NCBI RefSeq assembly: GCF_026626635.1 | Contig: NZ_JAPNKA010000001.1 | Span: 6,200,001-6,264,000 of the forward strand | Length of the DNA: 64,000 nt | Reading direction: 5' to 3' | DNA from: Archangium lansingense | GTDB taxonomy: Bacteria; Myxococcota; Myxococcia; Myxococcales; Myxococcaceae | Shown: piece by piece, positions 33,040 through 41,467 of the stretch | Position numbering within the stretch: position 1 is the stretch's first letter | Layout of the letters: every line of letters starts with the position of its first letter | The notes under the pieces: generated by a model | Database searches by the model: none | What the model saw: only the letters and a program-made list of their open reading frames with translations | What the model was told of the DNA's origin: nothing | Program-made: the position numbers and the translations under genes

Positions 33040-35000
33040 GGGCTCATGCGCGGTTCACGTATCCGCCGCGGGATGAGCCGTCCTGCGTGTTGCGTGGTGA
33101 TGCCGTCGAGCTCTCGCTCGGGCGCGTCGAGGTGACGTATCTCGCGCCCGGGGAGCCGCCGCGGCTCTCCGTCGCCGGGCAGCCGCTGTCGATCGAGAAC
33201 GCGCTGCCGGCCATGGACACGGCGGCGTTCGCCCTGGCCGCGGGTTCGGACAGCATCCTGATCTCGGATCGCGACGCGAGGCTGGCGATGCTCGTCCCAC
33301 GTGACGGCTCGTCACTGCGGGAGGCGCGGGTCCCGCTCTATGTCACGGGTCCGGATCCCAGGCACGAGGGCCAGTTCCGCGTGAGGGTCCACGGCGCGCC
33401 GGTTCCCTCGGGCGTGATGTACGTCGCGCAAGCCTTCGGGCACACGACGGGCTGGGTCCCGGCCGTGCACGGAGCCCTCGCCAGGCTCCCGGACCCGGTG
33501 CCGTTCACCGCGGCGATCCGGCGGCAGGAGGACGCGGCATCCGCGCTCCGGAAGGCCGAGAACCCGGCGGGGCTCCACGTGGTTCCGCTCCATTACAGCG
33601 ACTCGGAGTCGGCGACGATCACGCCCGCGGATGTCTCCAACGTCTCGCGCCCGGCGCTGCTGAACCGCGAGGCGGCCCTCCTGTGGATCGCGGACAACCG
33701 CGAGCTCGCCCGGGCCAGCGCGGGCGCGGCCGCCATCGTGAACGACTGCCGGCCGGAGACCTGGATCCTGCACCAGCTCGCCGAGCATGCGCGGCGGAAG
33801 GAAGTCCCCCTCCATGCAGTGCGGTATGCGTTCGAGGAGTTCGAGTGGCTCAGGCGGCTGGCGCGACAGGCCCGGTCGACGACGGTGGCACCGGGGCTGG
33901 TCGAGCTCCTGGTCGCGTCCGCACCAGCGATCCACACGCGGCGCGAGCTCGAGGACGCGCTGAGCGCATCGGGGATCGATCCGCGGCGCAACCCCTCGGT
34001 CGACTTCGAGGCCGCGAGCCGGGAGCTCATGGCTGGCGTGCCGGAGAGCGGCACGATCTGGTATCAGGCCGTCAACTGGCGTGACTGGCAGTCGCTGGAA
34101 TCGGGCAAGCGGCCCTACGTGGTCATCCCGCCGCTCGGCCAGGCCAGCGTGCTCTCTCCGGAAGAGGCTGCGGTGCGGGCCGGAGCCCTCCTGGCCCGAT
34201 ACTCGCCGGCGCTCCAGCACCTCTTCACCCCGCGGGATCCGCGCGGCGTCGTGCTCGTGTCGCAGGGCAACGGCTTCTCCGCCTATAGCCGCCGGCACTG
34301 GAGCGCGATGCTGGCGTTGGCGGCACAGATGGAGGAGACGCACTTCTTGCTCGCGGGTGGGAGCGCGGAGGATCGAGCGTGGCTGTCGCTCGAGCTCGAG
34401 CGCTCGCGGCTCGCGAACGTGACGCTGCTCGGATGGATCAACGAGGACTGGAGCACGTTCCTCCGGGCTCTCAGTGCCAAGCCACGGGCGACCTTCGTCT
34501 GCCGCCCGGGCCTGAGCAGCATCGGCGCCGCGCTCGTGAACGGCATCCCTCCGCTCCTCATGTCGCCTGATCCGCTGGAGGGGCCGGATGGAGCCGTGGA
34601 CGCGATCGCCGCGGAGGTGGCCATGGAGCGCGCGGTCTACGCGTTCCAGCTCGAGCGGCTGTATGCCACCCGGTGCACCACGCACCGGGATTCGCCGCTG
34701 CCGATCCTCGTCGACACACTCGGCGGCGATCTGGAGCGGGCGCTGGCCACGCTGCGCCGTGCGGTGGATCCAGCCGTCCAGCTGCTCCAGCGGGAGGCGA
34801 TCAACGGGTACTGCAACTGGTCGCGTGTCGCCCATCTCATCGCGAGCGTGCTCGCGCGTGAGGCGGTCTCCGGCGCGCTGCCGATCCAGCTCAAGCGCCA
34901 GGTGCGTGACCAGGAACTCTCGGTTCAGCGCGAGCCGTCCGGCGCGCACCCTCCTTCCATACAGCACGTCACGGCCGCGAGCGCAGAAGCGCAGGTGTGA
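33036..35000 (+). CDS. Large protein with GT-B-like C-terminal half, unknown function
   Basis: A 654-residue protein starting by ATGA overlap with the decarboxylase stop. No signal or membrane helix is seen. The N-terminal ~300 residues are not recognised. The C-terminal half has alternating strands and helices (RPYVVIPPLGQA, GVVLVSQGNGFSAYS, THFLLAGGSAEDRAWL, ATFVCRPGLSSIGAALVNGI). These resemble the donor-binding domain of GT-B glycosyltransferases, where a late Arg/Gly-rich loop contacts the nucleotide sugar. That is a weak, pattern-based reading. Tight coupling to both neighbours says it works in the same pathway. Confidence 0.55.
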   Translation: MRAHARFTYPPRDEPSCVLRGDAVELSLGRVEVTYLAPGEPPRLSVAGQPLSIENALPAMDTAAFALAAGSDSILISDRDARLAMLVPRDGSSLREARVPLYVTGPDPRHEGQFRVRVHGAPVPSGVMYVAQAFGHTTGWVPAVHGALARLPDPVPFTAAIRRQEDAASALRKAENPAGLHVVPLHYSDSESATITPADVSNVSRPALLNREAALLWIADNRELARASAGAAAIVNDCRPETWILHQLAEHARRKEVPLHAVRYAFEEFEWLRRLARQARSTTVAPGLVELLVASAPAIHTRRELEDALSASGIDPRRNPSVDFEAASRELMAGVPESGTIWYQAVNWRDWQSLESGKRPYVVIPPLGQASVLSPEEAAVRAGALLARYSPALQHLFTPRDPRGVVLVSQGNGFSAYSRRHWSAMLALAAQMEETHFLLAGGSAEDRAWLSLELERSRLANVTLLGWINEDWSTFLRALSAKPRATFVCRPGLSSIGAALVNGIPPLLMSPDPLEGPDGAVDAIAAEVAMERAVYAFQLERLYATRCTTHRDSPLPILVDTLGGDLERALATLRRAVDPAVQLLQREAINGYCNWSRVAHLIASVLAREAVSGALPIQLKRQVRDQELSVQREPSGAHPPSIQHVTAASAEAQV

Positions 35001-35025
35001 GCCCCAACCGAAGCACGTGAGGACC

Positions 35026-36123
35026 ATGATGCCCCAGCGTTTTATCCCCCCTCGAGACGCCTACGAACTACGACTATCGCGAATCTGGGCGGACATCCTG
35101 CACAGAGACTCCCTCGGAATCGGGATGAAGGATGACTTTTTCGAGCTCGGCGGCGACCGTGGTACGGCGGAGGCCGTCCGCGCCGCGACCGTGGCTCAGT
35201 TCGACAGCCCGCTCTCGATGGAGACGTTCCTCGAGGAGCCGACGATCGAGCGCATCGGCTGCCACCTGCGCGCGCGCTCGAGGAAGCTCAACGAGCAGAC
35301 CGTTGTCCCGCTCCAGCCGCACGGCTCGAAGCGCCCCTTCTTCTTCCTGCCGGGAGGAGAGGGGAGCGTGCTCAACTACTACGCGCTGGCGCGCTGGATG
35401 GCGCCGGATCAGCCCGTCTACGGCCTCCAGACGCGAGGGCTCCATGGCGCTCGCCCCCCGTTCGATCGCGTCGAGGACATGGCGGCCGACCACATTGAGT
35501 CCATGCGTGCGGTGCAGCCGCGCGGACCCTACCTCCTTGGGGGCCACTGCTCCGGCGGCATGGTCGCGCTGGAGATGGCCCTGCAGCTGCAGCGCCGCGG
35601 GGAACAGGTGGCCGTGCTTGCCGTGTGCGACGCCTGGTCGCCCGCCAACGCCCGTCTCCGCCTGCCGAACGAGACCTTCCTGGACGACCTCGTCGAGTTC
35701 TACTCCATCATCGCGGCTGGCTCCCGGTACTGGTTCGATGTGGACATCGGGCTGAAGAGCGACGACATGCGCGCCCTCGAGCCGCGACAGCGAATCGCGC
35801 ACTTCATGGACCTCTCCAGGAAGCACGGTGCCTATACGCCGGACGAGCCCGACGAGCGCATCGAGCGCATCCTGGCGCTCTTTCGCAGCGTCAGCTATTC
35901 CGGCTACGAGCCGGCGGAGCGCTTCCATGGCCCGATCACCTTCCTGCGCGCGCTCGACAGCAAGTTCTGCGAGACGCTCACCGAGGGGTGGGAGGACGTC
36001 TCGATGAGGCCGCTGCGCCTGCGCATGGTCCCGGGCAACCATGTCTCGCTGCTGACCGAGCCGCACGTGAAGGTGGTGGCGAACGAGATCCGCATCGCCA
36101 TCGCGGAGGCGCAGGTGTCATGA
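35026..36123 (+). CDS. Carrier protein-thioesterase didomain with altered active sites
   Basis: A 365-residue protein. Residues about 10-85 form an NRPS-type carrier domain with DDFFELGGDRGTAEAV. The serine that normally follows LGGD/H and carries phosphopantetheine is Arg45, so this carrier should not be primed. Residues about 100-360 are a type I-like thioesterase with GGEGSVLNYYALARWM, the nucleophile elbow GGHCSGGM (Cys175 in place of Ser), an Asp in AVCDAWSP and His in PGNHVSLL. Cys-nucleophile thioesterases are known in beta-lactone and other unusual NRPS release steps. The ATG at 35026 or 35029 follows GAGGA. No adenylation or condensation domain is in the window. Confidence 0.8.
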   Translation: MMPQRFIPPRDAYELRLSRIWADILHRDSLGIGMKDDFFELGGDRGTAEAVRAATVAQFDSPLSMETFLEEPTIERIGCHLRARSRKLNEQTVVPLQPHGSKRPFFFLPGGEGSVLNYYALARWMAPDQPVYGLQTRGLHGARPPFDRVEDMAADHIESMRAVQPRGPYLLGGHCSGGMVALEMALQLQRRGEQVAVLAVCDAWSPANARLRLPNETFLDDLVEFYSIIAAGSRYWFDVDIGLKSDDMRALEPRQRIAHFMDLSRKHGAYTPDEPDERIERILALFRSVSYSGYEPAERFHGPITFLRALDSKFCETLTEGWEDVSMRPLRLRMVPGNHVSLLTEPHVKVVANEIRIAIAEAQVS

Positions 36124-36137
36124 GCGGGCTCTCCTCC

Positions 36138-36452
36138 TCACGCCGAAACATCATAATGCATGTTGGCGCCCTCGCCGACGGCCAGGCAGCCTCGGGCTAC
36201 GAGCTTCCCGGCGGTCGGCCCGTCAATCTCGTTCTGCGTGGCGCACGGCAGCGCGATCTGCCCCCCGACCTCCCACACCGACGCGTCCGGCACGAAGCGG
36301 GCCGATGCACGGCGCGCGGCGTACTCGCGGATGCGCGCCCGCTCGACCTCCTTGACCTGCTTGAGGAGCGCGAGATCGATGCCCGCCTCGTCGACGAGAT
36401 GGCCCGAGGAGTCCGAGCAGGCGATGGGGTGGGGGTGGAGCTGGCGCGGCAA
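36138..36452 (-). pseudogene. Glutamate dehydrogenase fragment
   Basis: The minus strand encodes an internal piece of an NADP-type glutamate dehydrogenase: SDSSGHLVDEAGI, a helical linker, then IALPCATQNEIDGPTAGKLV and GCLAVGEGANM. In intact enzymes this stretch lies in the nucleotide-binding half, with about 100 further residues after GANM; here the frame stops shortly after it. Both the N-terminal catalytic domain and the C-terminus are absent, so it is a remnant. It lies directly after the carrier-thioesterase gene, at the boundary of that operon. Confidence 0.8.
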
Positions 36453-36514
36453 ACCGCGCCAGCTCCAGTTCCAGAACTCTCAGCTTGGAAACGCTCGCCC
36501 TGTGTTGGCTGCTG

Positions 36515-36805
36515 TTACCAGGTGCCGGTATTGAACTGTTCGCGGCCACTGGTGTTGTAGGCGCACCATTTCTTGGGACCCGTCACAGGCTTGAAGAAAT
36601 GCGTGATGCGAATCGTGCCGAGCTCCGATGTGCGCGTTTCTGACTTGACGTAATCGTAATAGTTCTGGGACGCAATGAAGTCCTTGGTCTTGCACTGGGC
36701 ACGCGAAGGGATTGTGGCCGCCGCCAGAGCACTGGTCGGCGCGATGGTCACCAGTGCGCCCGCCACAGCAGCGCCGGCGAGTAGGGTCTTGATCTTGTGC
36801 AACAT
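36515..36805 (-). CDS. Small secreted protein
   Basis: A 96-residue protein with a strong ribosome site (GGAGG six bases upstream of the ATG at 36805) and a Sec signal peptide (MLHKIKTLLAGAAVAGALV, cleavage near SALA). The mature ~68 residues contain two Cys (AQCKTKDF and KKWCAYN), probably one disulfide, and several aromatic residues. The local GC content is clearly lower than that of neighbouring genes, suggesting recent acquisition or a fast-evolving secreted factor. No family recognised. Confidence 0.7.
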   Translation of the reverse strand: MLHKIKTLLAGAAVAGALVTIAPTSALAAATIPSRAQCKTKDFIASQNYYDYVKSETRTSELGTIRITHFFKPVTGPKKWCAYNTSGREQFNTGTW

Positions 36806-37368
36806 GATGCCCTCCAATGGTTTGTCAGGTGATCATTTTGCAATCATGTGTGTCGTCGATGTGGACGAGCAGGGAGGCGTCACCTCCACGTCTCGGCAAC
36901 AGGACGGCATGCTTCGTGAGGCATTGTTCGAATCACGTCATGAGGCAGCTCCTTGTCATGGCTTCCTCCACGCGGCATTCCCGCCAGGGGTGAAGTGGGT
37001 TCGCCGTGGTCGTGACGGCCAAGATCACGCCGTGCCGGTTGCTCGTGAGTCAGGCGAACGCCGCTGCGCCCTTCTTCTCGTCGTCGCTGCGTGCATGCGG
37101 GGAACCGTCTAGCGGGACGGCTTCACCCAATGCTTCTGCACGCCGAAAGGCGAAGGAGGTTGCGGTTCCTGTGGATAGAGCTGGCGCGGCGAAAGTGTGA
37201 CTCGCGGGGGACCCGCCGGAGGCCCTCCCAGCCGAACGGCCAGGGCTTGCTCAACCCCCCTCTGGGCACACGCCGGCCCAAGCGGTCCGCGTCGACCTTG
37301 CGGGCTCCCGAGACGACGACGCTCACCGCCTCGTACAGGAGTCCTGCTGAGGCTAGCGGCGATGCTGG
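36806..37368. other. 563-base stretch without a convincing gene
   Basis: No reading frame here combines a start, a ribosome site and natural protein composition. Short open frames are Arg/Pro/Ser-rich shadows. A minus-strand phrase (YEAVSVVVSGARKVDADRLG, 37260-37330) looks slightly protein-like but is too short to name. The stretch may be decayed sequence between the glutamate dehydrogenase remnant region and the GrpB gene. Confidence 0.5.
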
Positions 37369-37971
37369 TCAGTCGATGAGCCCATGGGCTCGGAACATCC
37401 GCTCCAGGATGTAGCGGATGACCGGTTGCTTGCGCTGGTTGTAGTCCATCACCATGCCGCCCTCCGCGTTGATCTGCTCCGCCGACGCGAACTTCGCCGC
37501 GGCGTACTGCTCGCGATCCTCCGGGTGGGCGATGAGCCAGTCCCGCAGCATGCGGTGCCGGATGGCCTCCGGGCAATCGGGGCTCCAGATGTGGATGTTC
37601 GCGGGCGGCGAGTCGCTGCGGGCGAACCGGTGCTCGTGGAAGACCGGCTCCCGGAACAGCACAGGGAAGCCTGCGGCCTCCAGGGCCGGGCGGTAGGCGG
37701 CCTCGTCCCTCGAGTCGGGAACGGTGAGGTCGATGTCGATGATCGGCTTGGCGGGCAGGCCCGGCACCGAGGTGGAGCCGACGTGCTCGATCGAGAGGGC
37801 GACGTCGCCGAGCGCAGCGTGGATGCGCGCGGCGAGCTCCTCGAATGCATCGGGCCAGGCCGGGTCGTACGGCACCACCTCGATGTGCTCGCTCTTCGGC
37901 GAGGGAGCGAGGTACTCGACGCCGTTCGGGTCGTACTCGTGGTTGCGGACGATCTCTGCTGCGCTGGCCAT
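37369..37971 (-). CDS. GrpB (UPF0157) family protein
   Basis: A 200-residue protein with the GrpB nucleotidyltransferase-superfamily signature: VPYDPAWPDAFEELAARIH, the helix-loop IEHVGSTSVPGLPAKPIIDI with the acidic pair, and FARSDSPPANIHIW. The fold is that of minimal nucleotidyltransferases; the substrate is unknown, and fused or stand-alone forms occur beside CoaE-like or acetyltransferase genes. It is monocistronic here, divergent from the small zinc-ribbon gene at 38064. Confidence 0.85.
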   Translation of the reverse strand: MASAAEIVRNHEYDPNGVEYLAPSPKSEHIEVVPYDPAWPDAFEELAARIHAALGDVALSIEHVGSTSVPGLPAKPIIDIDLTVPDSRDEAAYRPALEAAGFPVLFREPVFHEHRFARSDSPPANIHIWSPDCPEAIRHRMLRDWLIAHPEDREQYAAAKFASAEQINAEGGMVMDYNQRKQPVIRYILERMFRAHGLID

Positions 37972-38063
37972 GGCGGCCGAGTGTAACGAGGGGCCCGAAC
38001 CCCTGTCAGCTTCGGGTGGGATTCCGCGTCCAGGGGGGCGGCTTGGACGCGGAGGAACACGCC

Positions 38064-38444
38064 ATGTGCCGATACGGTCTCTATGGCCCCTACAAGGAAC
38101 ATCGGGCCTGCTTCGACTGTCGCAAGAGTTTCAAGTGGCCGCGCGATGCGCATCGACCTCCACCCGAAGGTGTTCCGCCCGAGGTGAAGTGCCCTCAGTG
38201 TGGCGGTCCCATGGTTGACCTGGGCCTGGACTTCAAACCGCCGCCCCAGCGTAGCGTGCGTCAGTGGGAGAAGGTTCGTGTCCTCTACGCCCATGGGTAC
38301 GAGTATCGCTCGTGTGGGGACGGTGGGCCCGGGTACCGTCCCCGGACGCTGAGCGAGGTGCCCGCGTTCCTCGCCCGCCAGCCGCCTCGCTCCCAGGGTG
38401 AGGCCCTGCTGCGGCGCATCGCCCAGAGACGTCGCGGCTCATGA
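38064..38444 (+). CDS. Small zinc-ribbon protein
   Basis: A 126-residue basic protein behind GGAGG. Two Cys knuckles (CFDCRKSFKW and CPQCGGPM) about 40 residues apart would bind one zinc ion as a ribbon. The C-terminal half is Arg/Pro-rich (YRPRTLSEVPAFLARQPPRS). No enzymatic domain is visible. Role unknown; possibly nucleic-acid or protein binding. Confidence 0.65.
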   Translation: MCRYGLYGPYKEHRACFDCRKSFKWPRDAHRPPPEGVPPEVKCPQCGGPMVDLGLDFKPPPQRSVRQWEKVRVLYAHGYEYRSCGDGGPGYRPRTLSEVPAFLARQPPRSQGEALLRRIAQRRRGS

Positions 38445-38539
38445 GGAGCATGAGCTGCCCGGTCGCTCCATAGAAGTGTGTCCACCCGCCACGCCACCCG
38501 TTCGAGCTTCATCCGCCACACCTCAAGAGGAGAAACGCC

Positions 38540-39007
38540 ATGGGCTATCGCGTCGAAAAACCCACGGACATGTTCGAGTCCGTCCGCTACAACATCAAGA
38601 CCACTCCCGAAGTCCGCGCGGCGATGCAGAGGAAGGTCAAGGAACTCGCCGCACACATCGAGGAGCGCGAAGCACGGATGCGGCGCATCCGCGACGAGTA
38701 CCAGATCGACGCCGAGCGTCTCGCCGCCCTCATCATCCAGTACCAGAACAACGACTCGGGCTTCGTCTCCTACCAGGCCCAGGGCGACTCCAAGCGCGAC
38801 GTCGTCGTCCCCGCCGGGGTGATTGCGAACATCATCCGCGAGAGGGAGATGATCGACTCGGAACGCGGGCAGATCCGCAAGATGGAGCTCATTCTGCGCA
38901 ACCTCCCCGACACGGAGCTCTACAACGACCCGAAGACGGGCGAGGTCAAGTCCCGCCAGCCCCTGCACGAGCTCACCGATGAAGAGCTCGAATTCCTCGG
39001 ATTCTGA
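38540..39007 (+). CDS. Coiled-coil hypothetical protein
   Basis: A 155-residue protein behind GAGGAGAAA. It is highly charged and helical (VKELAAHIEEREARMRRIRD), with a second helix pair around a short loop (YQNNDSGFVSYQAQGD) and an acidic C-terminus (LTDEELEFLGF). It has no signal peptide and no enzyme motifs. It resembles small myxobacterial cytosolic proteins of unknown role and precedes the end of the convergent CBASS operon. Confidence 0.65.
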   Translation: MGYRVEKPTDMFESVRYNIKTTPEVRAAMQRKVKELAAHIEEREARMRRIRDEYQIDAERLAALIIQYQNNDSGFVSYQAQGDSKRDVVVPAGVIANIIREREMIDSERGQIRKMELILRNLPDTELYNDPKTGEVKSRQPLHELTDEELEFLGF

Positions 39008-39037
39008 CCGCGGTGGAGCCCGGCGCGGTGCGGATGG

Positions 39038-39068
39038 CCAGGGATGGCACTCCCAACAGTAGAAGAAG
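39038..39068. repeat. 31-base segment repeated at 27612-27642 (copy 2)
   Basis: Exact copy of the FFYCWECHPW-coding segment of the DUF1963 gene, in the same orientation, lying in the 180-base gap between the coiled-coil gene and cap3. Little flanking homology is evident, so it is a remnant of a second DUF1963 gene or a short transferred patch. Confidence 0.8.
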
Positions 39069-39187
39069 CGGTCGTTCCTGGGAGGGCGCCTGGGCAGGCG
39101 TGTGCCCAAAGGGGGCTGGCTGGCGGGCGATGGTGATGCGCTTGGCCCAGGAGGTCTGCTGCTGGGGTGGGGGAGTGGTCATGGGCC

Positions 39188-39697
39188 TCACCGGTTCAGG
39201 GCGAGGCACACCATACCTGGAGGTGGGCCGTGTGCGCTGGCCGGGTGCCGCATCCCCTCCCAAGCGCACAGCTCGCGGGTGCCCACGATGAGGAAGAGCA
39301 GGGAGTCCCCCTCGAACTGGTCGACACGCAGCCGACGGCGCCAGTCGGCGAGATCCACGAGTGAGGGTGTGGGAGCTGTCTCCGGGTGCGTGTGCCACTC
39401 TCCGAGGTAGTGACATGTGCCTCCCGAGTCGAGCCACCGGGCATCAATCACCTTCTGATGGCTCGCCTGACTCCGATGGAAAGCCAGGCGCAGACGGCGA
39501 TCCTCCTGCACGGGGACCGTCACCTCGTCGATGATGATGTCACGGCAGCCGACGATGTGGCGGCCGAGAAGCACACCGCCTGCCTCTGTACTGTCTGCGT
39601 CCAGCTGCCGGAACAGAAGCAGCTGTGCGAGCGCTGTGGGAGCAACCTTCACCAGGCCGCCACCCGCGCGGCGGAAGAGCAGCCCCTCCTCCATCAT
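39188..39697 (-). CDS. cap3: CBASS deconjugase Cap3 (JAMM/MPN isopeptidase)
   Basis: A 169-residue JAB/MPN metalloprotease. The zinc site is complete: Glu in EAGGVLLG, then GEWHTHPETAPTPSLVDLADW (HxHP, Ser, Asp). In type II CBASS, Cap3 cleaves the bond between CD-NTase C-terminus and its targets, opposing Cap2. The start is a TGATG overlap with the cap2 stop, so it is translationally coupled and is the last gene of the operon. Confidence 0.9.
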   Translation of the reverse strand: MMEEGLLFRRAGGGLVKVAPTALAQLLLFRQLDADSTEAGGVLLGRHIVGCRDIIIDEVTVPVQEDRRLRLAFHRSQASHQKVIDARWLDSGGTCHYLGEWHTHPETAPTPSLVDLADWRRRLRVDQFEGDSLLFLIVGTRELCAWEGMRHPASAHGPPPGMVCLALNR

Positions 39698-41463
39698 CAC
39701 TCTCCACATACCGGGCAGTTCTCGCACCGATAGAGGAGCCGCTCCGCCTCCAGCTGGTCGGGCTCGGTCTTGTAACGATGGGTGACCGTGTACCCAGCCT
39801 GCTCGAATGCCCGTCTGTCTCCTTTCCACGACAACAGAGGTGCCTCCTCGACCTCACCCCTCAGCACCCGTAGCGCGAGGCGTGCCGCCAGTTCGGCGGT
39901 GCGCAGGGCATCGAGATCCGCGAAGGGCAGGTGTTGGCTCCCACAGCCGAGCGTGTCGTGCGTATAGGTCACGTCCGGAGAGGCGAAGGCGGCTCGATTC
40001 TCCAGAGGCCCGCCCACGTTGGGGCGTTGATGGATGCACTCCAGGCAACCGCGAGCCAGCCCTTGTGAGCCGCGCACATGCGTCAGGAGTACATGGCCGC
40101 CCAGACCCAGTGGCTCCACCCAGGCGAAGATGGCTGGAGGGAAACCCGGATCAGACCAGAGCCGCTCGTTCAGGTCGAGCTCGATGGTGGGGTGGCCCAG
40201 GGCGGAGATGATCAGGTCGTACGCACGCAACCCGGCGGGGTCATTCTGCAGGAACTGCTCGAGCGCCCCCGCGTGCGGAGTCACTTCGACATATGGGATG
40301 AGACGTTCGAGCTCATGCTTGAGACCCAACACCTTGGGCTGTCCTACCTGGGCCATTCCACAGACGTGCCGATAGGTGTTGGCCAGCTCGAAGACATCTT
40401 GATCGACCAGCGAGAGCTGACCCACCCCTGCTCGGGCCAGTGCCAACGCGATGTGCCCGCCCACGGCGCCACACCCGGCGAGGAGCACCCGACGCTTCCG
40501 GAAGCCGACGCTCGCCCCTCCCCGAGGTGCGAGGAAGGCATGATCGTACCGCAGCAGCTCGACGGGCACGACTTGGGCGTCGGCGTGTTCCTTGGCCAAG
40601 GGGTGCCCACCACGGAGTTGTTCCAGGTGGACGCCAATCAGCGCCCGCTCGCCCCGAGGGCGCCGCACTCCGAGCACCACGAGTTGTTGACTCCCCACAC
40701 GGCGCGCCAGCAGCTTCTCGAGCTTGAGGTGATCCTCCTGCGGCAGTGCACGGATGTACTTTCGGAGACCCGCGAGCGTGCCCAGCTCTTTCGGCTCGAA
40801 GTTCGGGTCGACCGCGACCGGGTCGATGGGGATGTATAGGGCTCTCTCGGTGCGCGCGAGCGTTGCCTCATATTGAGGCAGACGCTTGAGGATGACTTTT
40901 GGCTCATCGGCGACAGCCAGCAAGTCCCCCAGCACTGTGTAGAGGGCCATGGTGACATACGGATGCTCTCCCGCCCCGATGTCGCAGCCGATGCCGTCGT
41001 ATCCTCGGAGGGAGAATCGGCTCCAGTAGGCAATGACCTCCTGGGCGAACTCCTGGGCACGGCTGCCCGAGAGCATGTCGCTGAGCATCGCCCGGGCACG
41101 AAGCAGCGCCTCGTACGCAACCCCCCAGGGGTCATGACGATCGAGCAGATTGGCTCCCGCCTCGTAGCAAAGCTGACGATCTCCCACCAGGTGGGGGAGC
41201 TTGAGATCAGGCTCGACTTTTTCGATGGTGATTTCCGGCAGGCAGCCAGGAAATGTCCGTGGCAGGGTGACACGCAGCCGGAACCGATGGTCCTGGAGGG
41301 TCAGATGCCCCGTGAGAGCCACCTGCTCGGCCTGACCCACCTGGGTGCTTCCGGTGGAGGACAGGGGCCCGATTCGCCACTCCTCGAGAACCCCCTTGCT
41401 GGCCAGGTCCTCGAGGATCTCCCTGTGCGTCGGTGGAGTCTTCTTTCCGGGAGCAGGGGACAT
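39697..41463 (-). CDS. cap2: CBASS ubiquitin-transfer-like protein Cap2 (E2-E1 fusion)
   Basis: A 588-residue fusion. Residues 1-160 form an E2-like domain with candidate catalytic Cys99 (VGDRQLCYEAG). Residues about 320-560 form a ThiF/E1 adenylation domain with the nucleotide loop LLAGCGAVGGHIA, DQDVFELANTYRH and candidate catalytic Cys507 (DTLGCGSQH). A C-terminal CENCPVC cluster may bind zinc with CLEC near 473. Cap2 conjugates the CD-NTase C-terminus to target proteins and so primes it for second-messenger synthesis. The ATG at 41463 is four bases past the CD-NTase stop; a GTG at 41484 is the alternative. Confidence 0.9.
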   Translation of the reverse strand: MSPAPGKKTPPTHREILEDLASKGVLEEWRIGPLSSTGSTQVGQAEQVALTGHLTLQDHRFRLRVTLPRTFPGCLPEITIEKVEPDLKLPHLVGDRQLCYEAGANLLDRHDPWGVAYEALLRARAMLSDMLSGSRAQEFAQEVIAYWSRFSLRGYDGIGCDIGAGEHPYVTMALYTVLGDLLAVADEPKVILKRLPQYEATLARTERALYIPIDPVAVDPNFEPKELGTLAGLRKYIRALPQEDHLKLEKLLARRVGSQQLVVLGVRRPRGERALIGVHLEQLRGGHPLAKEHADAQVVPVELLRYDHAFLAPRGGASVGFRKRRVLLAGCGAVGGHIALALARAGVGQLSLVDQDVFELANTYRHVCGMAQVGQPKVLGLKHELERLIPYVEVTPHAGALEQFLQNDPAGLRAYDLIISALGHPTIELDLNERLWSDPGFPPAIFAWVEPLGLGGHVLLTHVRGSQGLARGCLECIHQRPNVGGPLENRAAFASPDVTYTHDTLGCGSQHLPFADLDALRTAELAARLALRVLRGEVEEAPLLSWKGDRRAFEQAGYTVTHRYKTEPDQLEAERLLYRCENCPVCGE

Positions 41464-41467
41464 GGGT

